This document shows positions 14,501 through 17,056 of a stretch of 17,056 bases of DNA, one piece after another. The stretch spans positions 1-17,056 of the forward strand of contig DAOUDK010000036.1 of the NCBI GenBank assembly GCA_034431315.1, written 5' to 3'. The notes below the pieces were generated by a model that saw nothing but the letters and a program-made list of their open reading frames with translations, was not told the DNA's origin and did not search any database. A program made the translations under genes and the position numbers. The stretch is from JAUWOY01 sp034431315 (lineage in GTDB: Bacteria > Chloroflexota > Anaerolineae > VGOG01). The stretch's first letter is position 1. Each line of letters begins with the position of its first letter.

Positions 14501-15238
14501 CTAGCTCCTCGCTGCTGAGACAAACTCTTCGAACAGTCGCCGCATGGGTGGGGCATCCTCCACCAGCTCCTCAGGGTGCCACTGCACCCCCAGGGCAAAG
14601 GGGTGATCGTGGTCCTCAATGGCTTCTATCAGGCCATCGGGAGCCCGGGCCACAACCCTGAAGCCTGGTGCCAGGTCTTTGACGGCCTGGTGATGCGTGC
14701 TGTTGACGCCTACCCGGCTCTGGCCCAAAATAGCGGCCAACTGCGAATCGCCGTTGACCGTCACTTGATGGGCCAGGTAGTTGCGGGGATAGTCAGGCCG
14801 AAAGTCGTGTTTGAGGGAACCCGGCACCTGGGAAGCAATATCCTGGTAGAGAGTGCCCCCGGTCGCCACGTTCAGTACCTGGATGCCCCGGCAGATACCC
14901 AGAATTGGCAGGCCCTCAGCCAGAGCCCAGCCAGCCAACGTCAACTCCACCGTGTCCCGCGCCTCATCGCTCTGGCCGCACTTTTCGTGGATCGCCTCGC
15001 CGTAGTGCTTCGGGTGCAGATCTCCACCGCCGGCCAGGAGCAGGCCATCGAGCCGCTCATAGATAGCCCGCAGGGCTTCCTCGTCCAAGTTCAGGGGGAT
15101 CAGCACTGGGGCTCCACTGGCTATTGCTACAGCCTCCACGTATGTTCGGTTCTGAGTGAAGATAGGGGTGCTGGAGCGACTTGTTTGATCGCTGCGGCTT
15201 GGGATGCCGACCAGGGGATAAACAGCGGGCTTGTCCAT
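14501..15238 (-). CDS. Class I glutamine amidotransferase-like hydrolase (peptidase C26, gamma-glutamyl-GABA hydrolase-like)
   Basis: Cytosolic hydrolase of gamma-glutamyl bonds, related to PuuD, which releases GABA and glutamate from gamma-glutamyl-GABA. The 245-residue protein has the nucleophile C116 in GICRGIQVLNV and the other triad members H221 and E223 in QWHPEE. DGLLLAGGGDLHP (64-76) and the VNSTHHQAV segment (178-186) are typical of the family. GGAG lies five bases before the ATG. It is first in the operon from the promoter at 15298-15326, and its stop is one base from the murI start. Both proteins handle glutamate derivatives, a reasonable but unproven link. The true substrate could be another gamma-glutamyl compound or a glutamine conjugate. 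Confidence 0.92.
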   Translation of the reverse strand: MDKPAVYPLVGIPSRSDQTSRSSTPIFTQNRTYVEAVAIASGAPVLIPLNLDEEALRAIYERLDGLLLAGGGDLHPKHYGEAIHEKCGQSDEARDTVELTLAGWALAEGLPILGICRGIQVLNVATGGTLYQDIASQVPGSLKHDFRPDYPRNYLAHQVTVNGDSQLAAILGQSRVGVNSTHHQAVKDLAPGFRVVARAPDGLIEAIEDHDHPFALGVQWHPEELVEDAPPMRRLFEEFVSAARS

Positions 15239-15297
15239 TCCTGCTCCTACTTGTGCTGTGGATGCTGCCTTTGTGGCTTCGACGCAGCAGCCTTGAG

Positions 15298-15326
15298 ATT
15301 ATACATCTGAAGTCAGTAATGGTCAA
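15298..15326 (-). promoter_or_regulatory. Sigma70-type promoter of the C26-murI-SCP2-ADH-AOR run
   Basis: TTGACC (15326..15321) and perfect TATAAT (15303..15298) are 17 bases apart on the minus strand. The leader to ATG 15238 is about 55 bases. It lies between the terminator of the cassette array and the hydrolase gene. How far transcription continues past murI is unknown. Confidence 0.78.
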
Positions 15327-15357
15327 GAAGGGGTAGGCAGACTGCTTGGAAAGCAAC

Positions 15358-15392
15358 AAAAAAGGGCCAGCAGAACTGAAGTGCTGGCCCTT
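15358..15392 (-). terminator. Rho-independent terminator closing the cassette array
   Basis: AAGGGCCAGCA (15362-15372) and TGCTGGCCCTT (15382-15392) are perfect 11-bp arms around a 9-base loop. On the minus strand they are followed by a run of six T (15363..15358). It would stop transcripts coming from the cassettes before they reach the housekeeping operon. Confidence 0.85.
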
Positions 15393-15430
15393 CGACCTGG
15401 CTCAGGACATACATTTCGATTGAATGTGCG

Positions 15431-15515
15431 AGCTAACGTTGCGGTTCAGGCGCTCGTGCGAGCGCGCAGCGAAGCGGAGCGCGAAGCGCAAGTCGCCTGC
15501 AACCGCGTGTTAGAC
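15431..15515 (-). other. attC recombination site 1 (last site of the cassette array)
   Basis: Read on the minus strand: R'' GTCTAAC (15515..15509) fits RYYYAAC; R' GTTAGCT (15437..15431) fits GTTRRRY except for one base. The inner arms GCGGTTGCAGGCG and CGCCTGAACCGC pair with one unpaired G in the first arm, the asymmetry that orients an attC on the minus strand. The central part is GC-rich with its own hairpin (GCGCTCG/CGAGCGC). The site begins 37 bases beyond the stop of the 15553-16020 ORF. Length is 85 bp, within the known range. The imperfect R' box could mark a degenerate terminal site. Confidence 0.8.
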
Positions 15516-15552
15516 CGCCGCTCAACACCCTGCGATAATCGCCTCGACGGAT

Positions 15553-16020
15553 TCATCCGATTGTTTCATCGATGAGATTGATAAAGCGGAGGCAGAACTC
15601 GCGCAGATGTTTAGCCGTGATTTTCGCAGACCACTTTAGTTGTTTATATTGAGGCGGTTGATAATTCTCGACCTCAATATCCACCTCATCACTATTGCGG
15701 CTCTCAGACGAGAATCGTATGTTGCCGTGTGCTACAGAATGTCTAAGATTCTTTATAAGCTCACCAAGCGTTTCACTTGAGCCGTGCGTGACTGTCCATT
15801 CAGGCCAACCATGTTTTTGTAGGTCAACTAGACGATTAGTCCGTATTGAATCAACAAAGTTTTTCTCCAACGGAAATACTATGAGTCCCAATAGAGAGTT
15901 TACAAGCTGGGTAATTACATGAACATCGGCTCCATTTGCGAATGCTGTCTCGATATGTTCAAGATTCTTGCGAGTCCGATTAGCAAAACCTAGCGCATGT
16001 CCTCGACTTGCGTATTTCAT
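15553..16020 (-). CDS. Cassette-encoded HEPN-like protein (RX4H motif), putative ribonuclease
   Basis: A 155-residue, largely helical soluble protein without a signal peptide. Residues 84-102 read TLGELIKNLRHSVAHGNIR; R93...H98 form the RX4H signature of HEPN ribonucleases, and the RHSVAHGNI context resembles the pEK499-p136-type HEPN family. That assignment is from memory. HEPN proteins commonly act as RNases in toxin-antitoxin or antiphage systems. No antitoxin gene is next to it. GGAG lies eight bases before the ATG, and the start is 47 bases downstream of the R' box of attC 2, as in a normal gene cassette. The stop is 37 bases before attC 1. Cleavage activity is not proven. Confidence 0.8.
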   Translation of the reverse strand: MKYASRGHALGFANRTRKNLEHIETAFANGADVHVITQLVNSLLGLIVFPLEKNFVDSIRTNRLVDLQKHGWPEWTVTHGSSETLGELIKNLRHSVAHGNIRFSSESRNSDEVDIEVENYQPPQYKQLKWSAKITAKHLREFCLRFINLIDETIG

Positions 16021-16066
16021 CGCGCTATCTCCATCAAATATAACAGCTAGGCGTGAATTCAGGGCG

Positions 16067-16196
16067 GTCTAACGCCAGCTTCACCCGCCTGCGAGCAGAA
16101 ACCAGCTACTTCACGGGCGAGACGACCTCAACAACCAAAGCCTTAAAGGGCAAATGAGCCTCAGGCTCGCAGGTCGGCGTGAAAGCATTGTTAGGC
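16067..16196 (-). other. attC recombination site 2
   Basis: Read on the minus strand: R'' GCCTAAC (16196..16190) fits RYYYAAC and R' GTTAGAC (16073..16067) fits GTTRRRY exactly. The long arms, TGCTTTCACGCCGACCTGCG in the first half and the matching stretch at 16077-16097, pair except for three extra bases (T, G and A), all in the first half. That is the extrahelical-base pattern that sets attC polarity, here minus. The centre is a variable 70-80 base loop region. The site begins two bases after the TAG of the 16199-17034 gene. 130 bp is among the longer attC lengths. Confidence 0.87.
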
Positions 16197-16198
16197 TG

Positions 16199-17034
16199 CT
16201 ATTTGTGTGATTTGGTTGCTTGAATCAATTTCCAAAGCAGTCCTTGCTCTCCAAGCACCAATTCTCGGCAGTTCTCGAAGTCCTGATGTCTTAACTCATC
16301 GATATGTGCAGCAGGATTACGGAAATCCTTTATAAGCAACAAAAGTGACGAATGCAATCCGTTCAAGTCGAGAATCCAATTGGTATTCGGCCAGTTGCGC
16401 ATTTGACCATCAAACGCTGACATAAGTACGCTTGTTGATCTTCGTTTTTTGCTGTTGATAAGCGTTTGCAGAAAATGGGCAAACGTGCCCAATTCAGGCG
16501 GCTTGCCTGTACCATCCCTAATGAACTTGGCGATTCGACCCACATCCTTGTCTTTAACATCATCGTTTAGAGATGGATCACCCTGCATCGTAGTCAACGG
16601 CATAATCAACCGTTCAACAATTTCAAGTTCAACGGCCTTACAGTAGCCAATAATAGCGGGTGACCACTCAAGATTCGTTTCGTCACTCAAAGAACGTGCA
16701 ACGTGATCAGCGGTGGAAAGAAACCGAATGGTGCTATTCGACAGCAATTCAGCTCGCTTTTCGGAAAGCCTAAAGAGGCGTTTGGCTTCCTGTTCTTGAT
16801 CATGATTGAATAAGGAAAGTAAAAGCTCAGCTAATGCCTCTGTCTTCTCATCATCTGCTGAGCTACCCGCTTTAATTTCATAAATTGAGAGTAACCACCC
16901 GTAGCACCCATTACAGAGTCGCCGATTCCAGTCATCCCCATAGAGAGTGTATCGGAGAATAGTAGACAGATCTCTGCTAAGTGCACTTGGGGCTTTTTTT
17001 TAACATAAGTAGCTCTTTTACATCTGAATAGCAT
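16199..17034 (-). CDS. Cassette-encoded HEPN-like protein, reading frame split at an A8 slippery tract
   Basis: The reading frame starts at ATG 17034 with AGGA five bases upstream (MLFRCKRATYVKKK) and changes frame by -1 within the A8 tract at 17001..16994. The open frame then continues without interruption to the stop at 16199. The joined protein would be 278 residues. The tract holds A AAA AAG in the right phase, so a slip gives KKAPSALSRDLS. The post-slip frame has no ATG, GTG or TTG before TTG 16747, which would give a 182-residue truncated form. Near the C-terminus, LLLLIKDFRNPAAHIDEL contains R239...H244, an RX4H motif of HEPN type. Zero-frame reading instead ends at 16831 with a basic, unconvincing tail. 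Programmed frameshift, real mutation and assembly error all remain possible. Confidence 0.65.
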
Positions 17035-17056
17035 CTCTTTCCTGCTGGTTATCGCC

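Larger units (their letters stand above)
15431..17056 (-). mobile_element. Integron gene-cassette array, 3' end (no integrase in window)
   Basis: Two ORFs on the minus strand are each followed by an attC-like site in the same orientation. The stretch is visibly more AT-rich than the housekeeping genes to its left, and the ORFs have no pathway link to them. Cassette order on the minus strand is the 16199-17034 gene, attC 2, the 15553-16020 gene, attC 1. The array continues beyond the right edge; an intI gene and attI site, if present, would be there, otherwise this is a cluster of attC sites lacking an integrase. Confidence 0.78.

Noticed and set aside
14500..14619. Upstream 40-codon extension of the murI frame
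   Set aside because: It overlaps the end of the C26 hydrolase gene and lacks its own ribosome-binding site, while ATG 14499 has GAGGAG at good spacing.
15431..15515. Reading the GC-rich GCGAAGCG repeats as a CRISPR or simple tandem repeat
   Set aside because: They lie inside the variable central region of the attC dyad and have no regular spacers. No CRISPR-like repeat-spacer pattern exists anywhere in the window.
16831..16993. Zero-frame continuation of the ATG 17034 frame beyond the A8 tract
   Set aside because: The continuation is compositionally unconvincing and ends without reaching attC, whereas the -1 frame continues into the HEPN-like protein.

Overview
The window looks like a bacterial chromosome segment, GC-rich over most of its length (roughly bases 170-15300) and visibly more AT-rich after about 15520. 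A soluble REC-GAF-PAS histidine kinase, a tungsten-type aldehyde:ferredoxin oxidoreductase, an HIT protein starting MERLWSPWRMEYI and many small GC-rich palindromes suggest an uncultured, probably anaerobic Chloroflexota (Anaerolineae-like) genome. This is an inference from gene style and was not checked by any search.

Region 1 (about 1-5450, minus strand) is a five-gene operon. It starts from a TTGCTC-17-TATAAT promoter near 5422-5450 and ends at a strong terminator near 127-166. The order is a SUMF1/FGE-like lipoprotein, a deoxynucleoside kinase, lgt, a hybrid sensor kinase and an overlapping OmpR-type regulator. A second promoter beyond the terminator drives a leftward gene that leaves the window.

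Region 2 (5528-9679) has birA on the minus strand. Divergent from it are an HIT hydrolase, an MFS transporter whose start overlaps the HIT stop, and a thiolase.

Region 3 (9734-15326, minus strand) starts from a TTGACC-17-TATAAT promoter. The order is a class I glutamine amidotransferase-like hydrolase (peptidase C26), glutamate racemase murI, an SCP2 protein, an iron-dependent alcohol dehydrogenase, a 203-bp structured element bounded by 13-bp direct repeats, and an aldehyde:ferredoxin oxidoreductase. The oxidoreductase, the dehydrogenase and possibly SCP2 and the convergent thiolase would suit acid/aldehyde/alcohol interconversion. murI carries two probable in-frame palindromic insertions.

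Region 4 (15358-17056, minus strand) is the most striking part: the tail of an integron gene-cassette array. Two attC-like sites (15431-15515 and 16067-16196) have R''/R' core boxes and paired arms whose unpaired extra bases all point to the minus strand. Each follows an AT-rich ORF on that strand. Both cassette ORFs encode proteins with an RX4H motif like that of HEPN ribonucleases (RHSVAH and RNPAAH). The larger is split by a -1 frame change exactly at an A8 tract containing the canonical slippery heptamer A AAA AAG. It is therefore either a programmed-frameshift gene or a single-base lesion or assembly error. A terminator at 15358-15392 closes the array. No integrase is in the window; if there is one it should lie to the right.
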